This document shows, piece by piece, positions 27,244 to 36,193 of a stretch of DNA of 64,000 nt (the first letter of the stretch is position 1; each line of letters begins with the position of its first letter). A program made the translations under genes and the position numbers. The stretch covers positions 1 through 64,000 of the forward strand of contig NZ_JAGGKA010000001.1 of the NCBI RefSeq assembly GCF_017873215.1. The letters are read 5' to 3'. A model generated the notes under the pieces. That model saw nothing but the letters and a program-made list of their open reading frames with translations. It was not told the origin of the DNA and made no database searches. The DNA comes from Clostridium tetanomorphum (GTDB lineage Bacteria; Bacillota; Clostridia; Clostridiales; Clostridiaceae).

Positions 27244-27831
27244 ATGTATGAGTACATAAAGGGCATTTTTAAAGGTATGAATAGAGACTATATAATTATA
27301 GAAAACAATAATATAGGTTACAAAATATATACTTCAGGAAATACATTAGCTAGTATGCCTAAAATAGATGAAGAAGTAAAATTACATTTACAACAAATTG
27401 TAAGGGAAGATTTTCTTGGGTTATATGGGTTTTATACTAAAGAAGAAAGAGATATGTTCAATATTTTAATTACAATAAATGGAGTGGGAGCTAAGGCTTC
27501 TTTAGCATTACTTTCAATAACTAGTATTACAAATTTAAAATATGCTATACTTACTTCTGATGAAAAGACTTTAACTAAAGCTCCTGGAATTGGCAAAAAG
27601 ACTGCTCAAAGGATTATTCTTGAACTTAAAGATAAATTTAAAAATGATAGTATAATAAGTAATATTAATATAGAAGAAAATAAAGGATTTGATTTATCAC
27701 TAGAAGCATTGGATGCATTGATTGCTTTGGGATACTCAGAGAAAGAAGCAAACAAAGCATTAAAATCTATAGATAAAAATAATCCATTAGAGACAATTAT
27801 AAAGGATTGCCTAAAGTTTTTAATGAATTGA
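27244..27831 (+). CDS. ruvA: Holliday junction helicase subunit RuvA
   Basis: Tetrameric DNA-binding subunit that holds four-way junctions for RuvB (195 aa). An N-terminal OB fold (MYEYIKGIF) is followed by two helix-hairpin-helix motifs (INGVGAKASLALLS and APGIGKKTAQRIILELKDK) and the C-terminal domain III that touches RuvB (ALDALIALGYSEKEANKAL). ATG follows AAGGGGCTGA. First gene of the ruvA-ruvB-queA-tgt-yajC run, 15 nt before ruvB. Confidence 0.96.
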   Translation: MYEYIKGIFKGMNRDYIIIENNNIGYKIYTSGNTLASMPKIDEEVKLHLQQIVREDFLGLYGFYTKEERDMFNILITINGVGAKASLALLSITSITNLKYAILTSDEKTLTKAPGIGKKTAQRIILELKDKFKNDSIISNINIEENKGFDLSLEALDALIALGYSEKEANKALKSIDKNNPLETIIKDCLKFLMN

Positions 27832-27846
27832 AAGGAGTAATACAAT

Positions 27847-28884
27847 ATGGAGGAAAGATTTGTTACCCCTTTAAGCGTAGAAGAAGATACTCATATAGAA
27901 TACAGTTTAAGGCCTCAGAGGCTTAAGGAGTACATAGGACAGAAGAAGGTAAAAGAAAAATTAGATATTTTCATTAAAGCAGCTAAAAAGAGAGAAGAAG
28001 CTCTAGATCATGTTTTACTTTATGGACCTCCAGGTCTTGGAAAAACAACTTTAGCAAACATAATTGCAAGGGAAATGGGAGGAAATTTAAAAATTACTTC
28101 TGGTCCTGCTATTGAAAGAGCAGGAGATTTAGCGGCAATTTTAACTAACTTAAATAATTATGATGTGCTATTTATAGATGAAATACACAGATTAAATAGA
28201 AATGTAGAAGAAATTCTTTATCCTGCTATGGAAGATTATGCTTTGGATATAGTAATAGGTAAAGGAGCTGCAGCAAAATCTATTAGATTGGACTTACCTA
28301 AATTTACTCTTATAGGGGCTACCACAAGAGTAGGATTGTTAACTTCTCCATTAAGAGACAGATTTGGAGTACTATGTCCTATGGAATTTTATGAAGAGGA
28401 TGAATTAAAGGAAATAATAGTAAGGTCAGCAGGCATATTGAATATAGGAATAGAAGATAATGCAGCCTATGAGTTAGCTATGAGATCTAGAGGAACTCCT
28501 AGAATAGCAAATAGGATTTTAAAAAGGGTTAGAGATTACTCAGAGGTTAAAGGAAATGGAATTATAGATTTAGAAACTTCAAAGGATGCCATGAAACTTT
28601 TAGAAATAGATAAAGAAGGTTTTGATAGCATAGATAATAAAATTCTAACTGCTATTATAGATAATTTTGAAGGAGGACCTGTAGGAATAGAAACTCTTTC
28701 ATATTTTATAGGAGAAGAATTGGATACAATTCAAGATGTATATGAACCTTACTTACTACAAAAGGGATTTATAATAAGAACTCCTAGGGGAAGAATGGCA
28801 ACAGATAAAGCATATAAACATTTTAATAGAATTAAAAATAACAAAGCTCAAATGGAGCAGTGTTCAATAGAAATTGATAACTGA
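27847..28884 (+). CDS. ruvB: Holliday junction branch migration ATPase RuvB
   Basis: AAA+ hexameric motor for branch migration (345 aa). Walker A is [15 protein letters not shown], Walker [10 protein letters not shown], sensor 1 LIGATTRVG and the arginine finger region SPLRDRFGV. The C-terminal winged helix ([30 protein letters not shown]) is complete. ATG has AAAGGAG about 9 nt upstream. Confidence 0.97.
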   Translation: MEERFVTPLSVEEDTHIEYSLRPQRLKEYIGQKKVKEKLDIFIKAAKKREEALDHVLLYGPPGLGKTTLANIIAREMGGNLKITSGPAIERAGDLAAILTNLNNYDVLFIDEIHRLNRNVEEILYPAMEDYALDIVIGKGAAAKSIRLDLPKFTLIGATTRVGLLTSPLRDRFGVLCPMEFYEEDELKEIIVRSAGILNIGIEDNAAYELAMRSRGTPRIANRILKRVRDYSEVKGNGIIDLETSKDAMKLLEIDKEGFDSIDNKILTAIIDNFEGGPVGIETLSYFIGEELDTIQDVYEPYLLQKGFIIRTPRGRMATDKAYKHFNRIKNNKAQMEQCSIEIDN

Positions 28885-28930
28885 TAATTTATTAATTCAG
28901 TTATTTTTTTAGTAAAAGAGGAGTGGAAAA

Positions 28931-29956
28931 ATGAGAGTAAAAGATTTTGATTACTATTTACCAGAAGAATTAATAGCACAACATCCCTTAGAAAGAAGAG
29001 ATGAAGCAAGACTAATGGTTCTTGATAAGGAAAGTGGAGAAATTCAACATAAGATATTTAAAGATATAGTAGATTATTTAAATCCTGGAGATTGTCTTGT
29101 ACTTAATGATACTAGGGTAATACCGGCAAGGCTTATAGGAGAAAAAGAAGATACTCATGGCAAAATGGAATTTCTACTTTTAAAGAGAATTGATAAAGAT
29201 ATTTGGCAGACTTTGGTTAAACCAGGGAAAAGAGCAAAGGTAGGAACAAGATTTTCTTTTGGTGATGGAGAATTAAAAGCAGAAGTAATAGATATTGGAG
29301 AAGAAGGAAGTAGAATTGTTAGATTTGAATATGAAGGAATATTTGAAGAAGTTTTAGATAGGTTAGGGCAGATGCCACTTCCTCCATATATAAAGGAAAA
29401 ATTAGATGATAAAGAACAGTATCAAACTGTATATTCTAAAGAACAGGGGTCAGCAGCAGCACCTACAGCGGGACTTCATTTTACAGAGAAGCTTTTAGAA
29501 AAAATAAAGCAAAGAGGAGTAAATTTAGCTTTTTTAACTTTGCATGTAGGACTTGGCACTTTCAGACCAGTAAAAGCAGAAGAAATAGAAGAACACCATA
29601 TGCATTCAGAGTATTATAGGATGAGCAAAGATACAGCAGATTTAATAAATAAGACAAAAGAAGCGGGTAAAAGAGTTATATCTGTGGGAACAACATCTTG
29701 TAGAACGCTTGAAACTATTGGAGATGAAACAGGTAGAGTAAGAGAGCAATCAGGATGGACTGATATATTTATTTATCCTGGATATAAATTTAATATTGTA
29801 GATGCATTAATTACAAATTTTCATCTTCCACAATCAACTTTGGTTATGCTTGTAAGTGCATTAAGCGGTAGAGAAAATATAATGAATGCATATAATACAG
29901 CCGTAAAAGAAAAATATAGATTTTTTAGCTTTGGAGATGCTATGTTTATAAAGTAA
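28931..29956 (+). CDS. queA: S-adenosylmethionine:tRNA ribosyltransferase-isomerase QueA
   Basis: Makes epoxyqueuosine on tRNA by transferring the ribosyl moiety of SAM to 7-aminomethyl-7-deazaguanine at position 34 (341 aa). Conserved segments: [45 protein letters not shown] and [18 protein letters not shown]. Ribosome site GAGGAG. It sits 12 nt before tgt, the next step's partner enzyme, in the usual ruvAB-queA-tgt order. Confidence 0.96.
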   Translation: MRVKDFDYYLPEELIAQHPLERRDEARLMVLDKESGEIQHKIFKDIVDYLNPGDCLVLNDTRVIPARLIGEKEDTHGKMEFLLLKRIDKDIWQTLVKPGKRAKVGTRFSFGDGELKAEVIDIGEEGSRIVRFEYEGIFEEVLDRLGQMPLPPYIKEKLDDKEQYQTVYSKEQGSAAAPTAGLHFTEKLLEKIKQRGVNLAFLTLHVGLGTFRPVKAEEIEEHHMHSEYYRMSKDTADLINKTKEAGKRVISVGTTSCRTLETIGDETGRVREQSGWTDIFIYPGYKFNIVDALITNFHLPQSTLVMLVSALSGRENIMNAYNTAVKEKYRFFSFGDAMFIK

Positions 29957-29968
29957 GGGAGTGTACAT

Positions 29969-31099
29969 ATGTATAAATTAATTAAAAGATGCGGGAGAAC
30001 TAGAAGGGGAGAGTTTATTACTCCACATGGAACTATTCAAACTCCTGTATTTATGAATGTTGGAACATTAGGTGCTATTAAGGGAGCAGTATCCTCTATG
30101 GATTTAAAAGAAATAGGATGCCAGGTGGAACTTTCCAATACTTATCATCTTCATTTAAGACCAGGAGATAAGATAATAAAGCAAATGGGTGGACTTCATA
30201 AATTTATGAATTGGGATAGACCTATATTAACTGATTCAGGTGGATTTCAAGTATTTTCACTTTCAAGTATAAGAAGGATAAAAGAAGAGGGAGTATATTT
30301 TAATTCTCATATAGATGGAAAGAAAATATTTATGGGACCTGAGGAAAGTATGCAAATACAAAGTAATATAGCATCAACTATTGCTATGGCTTTTGATGAA
30401 TGTATTCCTAATCCATCTACTAGAGAGTATGTAGAGGACTCTGTAGCTAGAACTACTAGATGGCTTGAGAGATGTAAAATAGAAATGGATAGATTGAATT
30501 CTCTGCCAGACACTATAAATAAGAAGCAAATGCTATTTGGTATTAATCAAGGTGGAACCTATGAAGATATAAGAATAGAACATGCTAAAACTATAACGAA
30601 AATGGATTTGGACGGATATGCCATAGGAGGCCTTGCAGTAGGGGAAACTCATGACGAAATGTATAGAATAATAGATGCTGTAGTACCACATTTGCCACAG
30701 GATAAACCTATATATTTAATGGGAGTAGGTCTTCCAAGTAATATTTTAGAGGCTGTGGATAGAGGGGTAGATTTTTTTGATTGTGTATTACCTGCAAGAA
30801 ATGGAAGACATGGTCATGTATTTACTAAAGAAGGAAAAATAAATCTAATGAATGCTAAATTTGAATTAGATGGAAGACCTATAGATGAAGGATGTCAGTG
30901 TCCAGCATGCAGACACTATACAAGAGCTTACATTAGACATTTATTTAAAGCAAAAGAAATGCTAGCTATGAGACTTTGTGTTTTACATAATCTATATTTT
31001 TATAATAATTTGATGCAGGAGATTAGAGATGCAATAGATGGAGATTATTTTTCAGAATTTAAGGAAAGAAAATTAAAAGAGTGGGGCGGAAGAGCATAG
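29969..31099 (+). CDS. tgt: Queuine tRNA-guanine transglycosylase
   Basis: Exchanges guanine 34 of GUN-anticodon tRNAs for preQ1 (376 aa). The catalytic region includes TDSGGFQVFSLSSIRRIKEE (DSGGFQVF base-binding loop), AIGGLAVGE and the zinc site CQCPACRHYTRAYIRHL with a later His (CVLHNLYFYNN). GGGAG precedes the ATG. Together with queA it supports queuosine modification; the preQ1 synthesis genes are not in the window. Confidence 0.96.
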   Translation: MYKLIKRCGRTRRGEFITPHGTIQTPVFMNVGTLGAIKGAVSSMDLKEIGCQVELSNTYHLHLRPGDKIIKQMGGLHKFMNWDRPILTDSGGFQVFSLSSIRRIKEEGVYFNSHIDGKKIFMGPEESMQIQSNIASTIAMAFDECIPNPSTREYVEDSVARTTRWLERCKIEMDRLNSLPDTINKKQMLFGINQGGTYEDIRIEHAKTITKMDLDGYAIGGLAVGETHDEMYRIIDAVVPHLPQDKPIYLMGVGLPSNILEAVDRGVDFFDCVLPARNGRHGHVFTKEGKINLMNAKFELDGRPIDEGCQCPACRHYTRAYIRHLFKAKEMLAMRLCVLHNLYFYNNLMQEIRDAIDGDYFSEFKERKLKEWGGRA

Positions 31100-31196
31100 C
31101 ATAGATAATTAATGATATTTTTCAAATAATTGTAAAAATATTTCTTTACAGTTTTGAAAAGTACCTATAAACTATATTATGAGGGGAGGTGATTAT

Positions 31197-31634
31197 ATGA
31201 CTATACTTGGAGGATTTTTAAATATGGCTGCTGCTGGACAGCAAGGAAGCGCTTTAGGATTATTTTTACCTTTTATTTTAATGTTGCTATTCTTTTACAT
31301 AATAGTATATATACCAGAAAATAAAAGAAAGAAAAAATATAAAAGTATGCTAGAATCCCTAAAAATAAATGATGAAATTATAACTAAGGGAGGAATACTA
31401 GGAAAGGTTATAAATGTACAGGACACATTTATAATTTTAGAAACAGGTCCTAGTAGAGCAAGAATAAAGTTGGATAAAAACGGAATACTTTCTATCTTAA
31501 GTTCTTCTGAAACAGATGAAAAAGAAGATAAAAAGGATTTGAAAAAAGAAGTTAAGCATAAGGAAGAAAAAGAAGATAAAGAAATTAAAGAAAGCACAGA
31601 AGAAAATAAAGATGTGCAATATAAAGAAAATTAA
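31197..31634 (+). CDS. yajC: Sec translocon accessory subunit YajC
   Basis: Single-pass membrane protein accompanying SecDF (145 aa). One helix (LGLFLPFILMLLFFYIIVYI) is followed by the conserved RRE-like region YKSMLESLKINDEIITKGG and then a long Lys/Glu-rich tail of about 45 residues, longer than typical. I start at the ATG at 31197, 6 nt after GGGGAGGTG; an upstream ATG (31179) would read through that ribosome site. secD-secF lie about 2.2 kb downstream, separated by the SCIFF locus. Confidence 0.92.
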   Translation: MTILGGFLNMAAAGQQGSALGLFLPFILMLLFFYIIVYIPENKRKKKYKSMLESLKINDEIITKGGILGKVINVQDTFIILETGPSRARIKLDKNGILSILSSSETDEKEDKKDLKKEVKHKEEKEDKEIKESTEENKDVQYKEN

Positions 31635-31647
31635 ATTCTTTAATCAT

Positions 31648-31693
31648 AAAACACCTCTTTTCTACATAAATAGTAATAGATAGGAGGTGTTTT
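31648..31693 (+). promoter_or_regulatory. Hairpin sequestering the ribosome site of the downstream membrane-protein gene
   Basis: AAAACACCTC (31648-31657) pairs perfectly with GAGGTGTTTT (31684-31693). The second arm contains the AGGAGGTG ribosome site of the gene at 31698 and ends in a T run. The hairpin may be the yajC terminator doubling as a translational lock on the next gene. Confidence 0.55.
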
Positions 31694-31697
31694 TAAT

Positions 31698-32063
31698 ATG
31701 GAAAAAACTAATTTTTTACCCATTGGAGATGGAGTGCTAAGAAGTACTATTGTTACTGTTATATTTATGATGGTGTATGCTATCATTATGAGTTTTGTAG
31801 ACATAAGTGAGAAAACTAATTCTATTTTTTATTTAGTTACTACTATGTTAAGTATAATGTATGGAACTATATATGCTGTTCGTAAGATTAATAGACGAGG
31901 GTGGCTCATAGGGATAATTGTAGCTATATTGTATATGTTAATAATTTACATTGTATCTATGATAGCAGGCAATACAGGGGGAATAGGATATAAAGGAATA
32001 ATAAGGTTTATACTAGCATTGGCGGTGGGTGCATTATCTGGTATGCTAGGTATAAATATTTGA
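31698..32063 (+). CDS. TIGR04086-type four-helix membrane protein
   Basis: A 121-residue hydrophobic protein with four predicted transmembrane segments (opening STIVTVIFMMVYAIIMSFV and ending FILALAVGALSGMLGINI). Glycine-rich loops sit between the third and fourth helices. Proteins of this kind (TIGR04086 family) are typically encoded next to the SCIFF peptide in clostridia; their role is unknown, and a part in export or membrane handling of the modified peptide is only an inference. Its ribosome site lies inside a hairpin. Confidence 0.75.
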   Translation: MEKTNFLPIGDGVLRSTIVTVIFMMVYAIIMSFVDISEKTNSIFYLVTTMLSIMYGTIYAVRKINRRGWLIGIIVAILYMLIIYIVSMIAGNTGGIGYKGIIRFILALAVGALSGMLGINI

Positions 32064-32137
32064 TATTTACTTTATTTTATTTATTTTTTATGTTATAATC
32101 ATACAGAAATAGCCTATATGAATGGAGGATTTTTAAA

Positions 32138-32275
32138 ATGAAACATATAAAAACAATTAACAAATCAAATATAAAGGATAGTTTAAAGAAACCAGGCTGT
32201 AAAGAATGTGCAAACTCATGTCAATCAGCATGTAAAACTTCTTGTACAGTTGCAAATTTAGCTTGCGAGAATTAA
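32138..32275 (+). CDS. scfA: SCIFF ranthipeptide precursor (six cysteines in forty-five residues)
   Basis: A 45-residue peptide with exactly six cysteines (C21, C24, C28, C32, C36, C43). The leader half is Lys-rich (MKHIKTINKSNIKDSLKKPG) and the core runs CKECANSCQSAC onward, with Thr/Ser between the cysteines. In this family a radical SAM enzyme links cysteine sulfur to a neighbouring residue (thioether). GGAGG lies 8 nt upstream, and a TGTTATAAT extended -10 is at 32091-32099. The maturase gene follows after a small hairpin. No dedicated protease or ABC exporter is visible nearby. Confidence 0.95.
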   Translation: MKHIKTINKSNIKDSLKKPGCKECANSCQSACKTSCTVANLACEN

Positions 32276-32280
32276 TATAA

Positions 32281-32305
32281 AAGCAGTAACTTTAGGTTAC
32301 TGCTT
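32281..32305 (+). terminator. Attenuating hairpin between SCIFF peptide and maturase
   Basis: AAGCAGTAAC (32281-32290) pairs with GTTACTGCTT (32296-32305), then TAAATTT. The weak T run suggests partial termination, a common way to make more precursor than enzyme. Confidence 0.6.
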
Positions 32306-32345
32306 TAAATTTAGTTAAGATTCATTTAGTTGGGAGGAAAAGAAG

Positions 32346-33707
32346 TTGGCGGATATTCATAAGTTTATCCAAGATGGAGAGTACTACATTATAGATGTAA
32401 ATTCAGGAGCAGTACATATAGTGGACGAGCTGGTATACAATATAGTTCAGGAAGATGGGTTAACAAATAAAGAAGAATTAATAGAAAAATATGAAGGTAA
32501 GTATGAAAAGTGTGATATCATTGAAGCTTATGATGAATTAGAAGAACTTATAAAAGAAGGAGTATTATATTCTAAAGATTTATATGAAGATATAGGACTA
32601 AAATCAGGAGATGGTGCCTCATTTATTAAAGCTTTGTGTTTAAATATAGCTCATGATTGTAACCTTAGATGTAAATATTGTTTTGCAGATGAAGGTGAAT
32701 ATAAAGGTAAAAGAGAAATAATGACAACAGAAGTTGGAAAGAAAGCTATTGATTTTGTAATAGATAAGTCAGGTCCAAGAAAACATATAGAAGTAGATTT
32801 ATTTGGTGGAGAGCCACTAATGGCATTTGATGTTGTTAAAGAAATAGTAGAATATGCAAAAGAACAAGAAAAAGTACATAATAAAACTATAAGATTTACA
32901 ATGACTACTAATGCTACTTTACTTAATGATGAGATAATGGATTATTTAGACAAAAATATGGGGAATATAGTATTAAGTATAGATGGAAGAAAAGAAGTAA
33001 ATGACAGTGTAAGAATAAGAATTGATGGTAGTGGAAGTTATGAATCTATAATCCCTAAGATAAAGAAAATGGTTGAAGTAAGAGACAAAGGTAAACAATA
33101 TTATGCTAGAGGAACTTTTACAAGAGCAAATACAGACTTTTATGAAGATGTAATGCATTTAGCCAATGAAGGCTTTGATGAAATATCTATAGAACCTGTT
33201 GTATTACCTGATGGTCATCCTTTATCTTTAAGGGAAGAGGATTTACCTAAAATATTTGAACAGTATGATAAGTTGTATAAAGAGATGGTTAAAAGGCATA
33301 AAGAGGGAAATGAATTTAAATTCTATCATTTTAATATAGATCTTCAAGGAGGTCCATGTGTATATAAGAGAATATCTGGATGTGGAGCAGGATATGAGTA
33401 TGTAGCCATAACTCCTTCAGGAGATATATATCCTTGTCATCAATTTGTAGGAAATGAAGAATTTAAAATGGGTACTGTATTTGAAGAAGGATTAAAAGAA
33501 AATATACAGAAAGAATTTAAAGAAGGAAATATTTACTTTAAACCTGTTTGTAAAGAATGTTGGGCAAGATTTTATTGTAGTGGTGGATGTCAAGCCAACA
33601 ATTATAATTTTAATAAAGATATACATATACCTTATGAATTAGGATGTAAAATGCAAAAAAAGAGAATAGAATGTGCTATAGCTTTAAAATCAAAAACTAT
33701 GGAGTAA
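32346..33707 (+). CDS. scfB: Radical SAM SCIFF maturase (SPASM domain)
   Basis: A 453-residue enzyme that installs thioether cross-links in the SCIFF peptide using S-adenosylmethionine. The N-terminal ~90 residues form a PqqD-like leader-binding domain (VDELVYNIVQEDGL). The radical SAM core has CNLRCKYC, LFGGEPLM and LSIDGRKEVND. The C-terminal SPASM region holds cluster cysteines in GGPCVYKRISGCGAGYEY, GDIYPCHQF and CKECWARFYCSGGCQ. TTG start with GGGAGGAAAAG upstream. Equivalent to the characterised clostridial CteB type. Confidence 0.94.
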   Translation: MADIHKFIQDGEYYIIDVNSGAVHIVDELVYNIVQEDGLTNKEELIEKYEGKYEKCDIIEAYDELEELIKEGVLYSKDLYEDIGLKSGDGASFIKALCLNIAHDCNLRCKYCFADEGEYKGKREIMTTEVGKKAIDFVIDKSGPRKHIEVDLFGGEPLMAFDVVKEIVEYAKEQEKVHNKTIRFTMTTNATLLNDEIMDYLDKNMGNIVLSIDGRKEVNDSVRIRIDGSGSYESIIPKIKKMVEVRDKGKQYYARGTFTRANTDFYEDVMHLANEGFDEISIEPVVLPDGHPLSLREEDLPKIFEQYDKLYKEMVKRHKEGNEFKFYHFNIDLQGGPCVYKRISGCGAGYEYVAITPSGDIYPCHQFVGNEEFKMGTVFEEGLKENIQKEFKEGNIYFKPVCKECWARFYCSGGCQANNYNFNKDIHIPYELGCKMQKKRIECAIALKSKTME

Positions 33708-33877
33708 TAAGGTAAAACTTAGTCAAATGAAGCAATATATACAATTAATACCTTTCTGGACAATAATGGATGGGGACTTATATTGACTATTTTTTACAGA
33801 AGATATATAATTTCTTTGTGTTATGATTTAGTTTAAAATATTTCAGAGATTAAACTTACAAAAGAAGGGGGATAAAG

Positions 33878-35149
33878 ATGAGACAAAAGAAATCAGGCAA
33901 AGGTAAAAGTACAGCCATATTTATACTTATTGTAGCTGTCATAAGCTTTTTAGCTTATGCTGGAGCTTTTGGAGTATATAATATATTCGGATCGGGATAT
34001 AAAGTTAAATCTTTTGGAGAAACAATTAAGAAAGGCCTTGATCTTCAAGGTGGTGTATCCTTAGTAGAAGAAATACAAGCGGATAAAGTAGATGATGCTA
34101 CTATATCAAGAACTATAGAACTATTATCAATGAGAGTTAATAAACTAGGAGTTAGTGAAACAGTTGTACAAAGAGAAGGTGCAAAAAGAATAAGAATAGA
34201 AATTCCTGGCATATACAATGCAAAAGAAGTTATAGACACTGTAGGAAAAACAGGAGAATTAAAATTTATGGGACCGGATAATAAAGTTATTCTTACAGGA
34301 AAAGATGTAAAAAATGCTACAGCACAAATAAATCCAGAAAATAACCAACCAATTATAAGTTTTGAACTTAATGATGAAGGAACAAAAAAATTTGCAGAAG
34401 CAACTAAAAAGTTTATAGGACAGTCAATTGCTATATACATGGATGAGCAATTATTAACTAATCCTAAAGTAAATAGTGTTATACCAACTGGTAAAGGTAT
34501 GATTGAAGGAAGTAAAACTTTAGAAGAAGCAAAAAGACAGGCAAATATTATAAAATCTGGAGCACTTCCAGTAGTAGTAAAACCTGTAGAAGTTAAAACA
34601 GTAGGAGCTACATTAGGAGCAAATGCACTACCTCTTAGCATAAAGGCTGGAAAAATAGGAGTAGGTTTAGTTCTTATATTCATGTTACTTTATTATAGAG
34701 TACCAGGTCTTATTGCATGTATTGCACTAGTACTTTACATAGTTTTAGTATTATTAGCTTTTGTTTCAATGAAAGCAATACTAACATTATCAGGAATAGC
34801 AGGATTCTTGCTTACTATAGGTATGGCAGTAGACGCTAATGTACTTATATTTGAAAGAATAAAGGAAGAATTGAAGTCAGGAAAATCTACAAGATCAGCA
34901 GTAGATTCAGGATTTCATAGAGCGTTAACTTCCATTCTTGACTCTAATATAACTACTATTATTGCAGGTATAGTATTATATAACTTAGGTTCAGGACCAG
35001 TCAAAGGTTTTGCTCTAACTCTAATGGTAGGTATAGTATTAAGTATGCTTACAGCTATAACTGTTACTAGATTTTTACTGAAATTAGCTGTAGACATGGG
35101 AATATTAAATAATGTAGCAGCCTTTGGAGTTAAGAGGAGGGTAGAATAA
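33878..35149 (+). CDS. secD: Protein translocase subunit SecD
   Basis: Membrane-potential-driven accessory subunit of the Sec translocon (423 aa). After an N-terminal helix, the P1 domain starts at KKGLDLQGGVSLVEEIQADK; five C-terminal helices include the functional motif GMAVDANVLIFERIKEEL. GGGGG precedes the ATG. It is 1 nt from secF. At 423 residues it is on the compact side for a SecD, with a reduced periplasm-side domain as usual in Firmicutes. Confidence 0.95.
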   Translation: MRQKKSGKGKSTAIFILIVAVISFLAYAGAFGVYNIFGSGYKVKSFGETIKKGLDLQGGVSLVEEIQADKVDDATISRTIELLSMRVNKLGVSETVVQREGAKRIRIEIPGIYNAKEVIDTVGKTGELKFMGPDNKVILTGKDVKNATAQINPENNQPIISFELNDEGTKKFAEATKKFIGQSIAIYMDEQLLTNPKVNSVIPTGKGMIEGSKTLEEAKRQANIIKSGALPVVVKPVEVKTVGATLGANALPLSIKAGKIGVGLVLIFMLLYYRVPGLIACIALVLYIVLVLLAFVSMKAILTLSGIAGFLLTIGMAVDANVLIFERIKEELKSGKSTRSAVDSGFHRALTSILDSNITTIIAGIVLYNLGSGPVKGFALTLMVGIVLSMLTAITVTRFLLKLAVDMGILNNVAAFGVKRRVE

Positions 35150-35150
35150 T

Positions 35151-36038
35151 ATGCGTACGCTAAAAATTATAGAAAGAACTAAAGTATGGTTTGCTATATC
35201 TCTTATAGTAATACTTACAGGATTATTTTTTATGTTTAAAACAGGTTTGAATTATGGTATAGATTTTAAAGGTGGTACCTTAGTTCAAATTAATATGAAA
35301 AAAAGTTTTGATAAAGCTGAAGTAGAGAAGATAATTGGAAAGTATACTAAAGATTATACTACTAACACAGCAGTAAATACTGCTAATGAAGTTCAATTAG
35401 AAATAAGAAGTAATTCTTTAACAGATGATAAAATAGATCCTATGTTTAAAGAAATAAAAGGAAAATATAAATTAGAAGATAAAGACTTAGTATCACAACA
35501 GAGAATAGGACCAGCTGTAGGTAAAGAGTTAAGACAGAAAGCTATTTTAGCTTTAGCCATTGCAAATATAGCTATGCTTATTTATGTAGGAATTAGATTT
35601 GAATTTAAATTTGGATTAGCAGCTATTTTTGGATTGCTTCACGATATATTGATAACTGTATCTATATATGCTATACTTCAAATTCCTGTTAATTTAAGTT
35701 TTATAGCTGCTATACTTACCATTGTAGGATATTCTATTAATGATACCATAGTTATTTTTGACAGAATAAGAGAAAATTCTAAGAAAATGAGAAAAACTAG
35801 TGATGCTGAATTAGCTAATATAAGTATAACCCAGACTATGTCAAGATCTATAAATACAGTTATTACAACTTTATTTACAATAGTTGCAGTTTATGTATTT
35901 GTTCCATCTATAAGAGATTTTGCAACTCCACTTATAGTAGGAATTGTATCTGGAGCATATTCTTCAATATTTATATCAAGTCCGCTATGGGTTATATTTA
36001 AAAAGAAAAAATTTAAAAAGTCTTTAGCTACAAAATAA
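35151..36038 (+). CDS. secF: Protein translocase subunit SecF
   Basis: Partner of SecD (295 aa). It shows the N-terminal helix, NYGIDFKGGTLVQINMK, then LLHDILITVSIYAILQIPVN, GYSINDTIVIFDRIREN and the conserved C-terminal helix pair. GAGGAGG is inside the end of secD, so the two are translationally coupled. Followed by a strong terminator. Confidence 0.96.
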   Translation: MRTLKIIERTKVWFAISLIVILTGLFFMFKTGLNYGIDFKGGTLVQINMKKSFDKAEVEKIIGKYTKDYTTNTAVNTANEVQLEIRSNSLTDDKIDPMFKEIKGKYKLEDKDLVSQQRIGPAVGKELRQKAILALAIANIAMLIYVGIRFEFKFGLAAIFGLLHDILITVSIYAILQIPVNLSFIAAILTIVGYSINDTIVIFDRIRENSKKMRKTSDAELANISITQTMSRSINTVITTLFTIVAVYVFVPSIRDFATPLIVGIVSGAYSSIFISSPLWVIFKKKKFKKSLATK

Positions 36039-36070
36039 GTAGATTTATATAAGAATGTAGAAAACTATAT

Positions 36071-36102
36071 AAAACTAGAGCATTTATATGCTCTAGTTTT
36101 TT
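36071..36102 (+). terminator. Terminator after secF
   Basis: AAAACTAGAGCA (36071-36082) and TGCTCTAGTTTT form a 12-bp stem with a 6-nt loop, ending in TTTTTT. Confidence 0.88.
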
Positions 36103-36129
36103 AATTTATGAAGAATTTATTTAAACTAT

Positions 36130-36158
36130 TTGTCAAAATGCATATTTTAAATTATAAT
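36130..36158 (+). promoter_or_regulatory. Sigma-A promoter of the RecJ-like gene
   Basis: TTGTCA (36130-36135) and TATAAT (36153-36158) are spaced exactly 17 nt apart, about 35 nt before the start codon. Confidence 0.65.
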
Positions 36159-36193
36159 ATATATGCTTTTTTATTTTTTTGGAGGATTTAGTT

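Noticed and set aside
34045-34683. Minus-strand frame of 212 codons inside secD
   Set aside because: Antisense to a well-conserved gene; composition (Ser/Pro/Thr/Ile) is that of a mirrored coding strand and no ribosome site is present.
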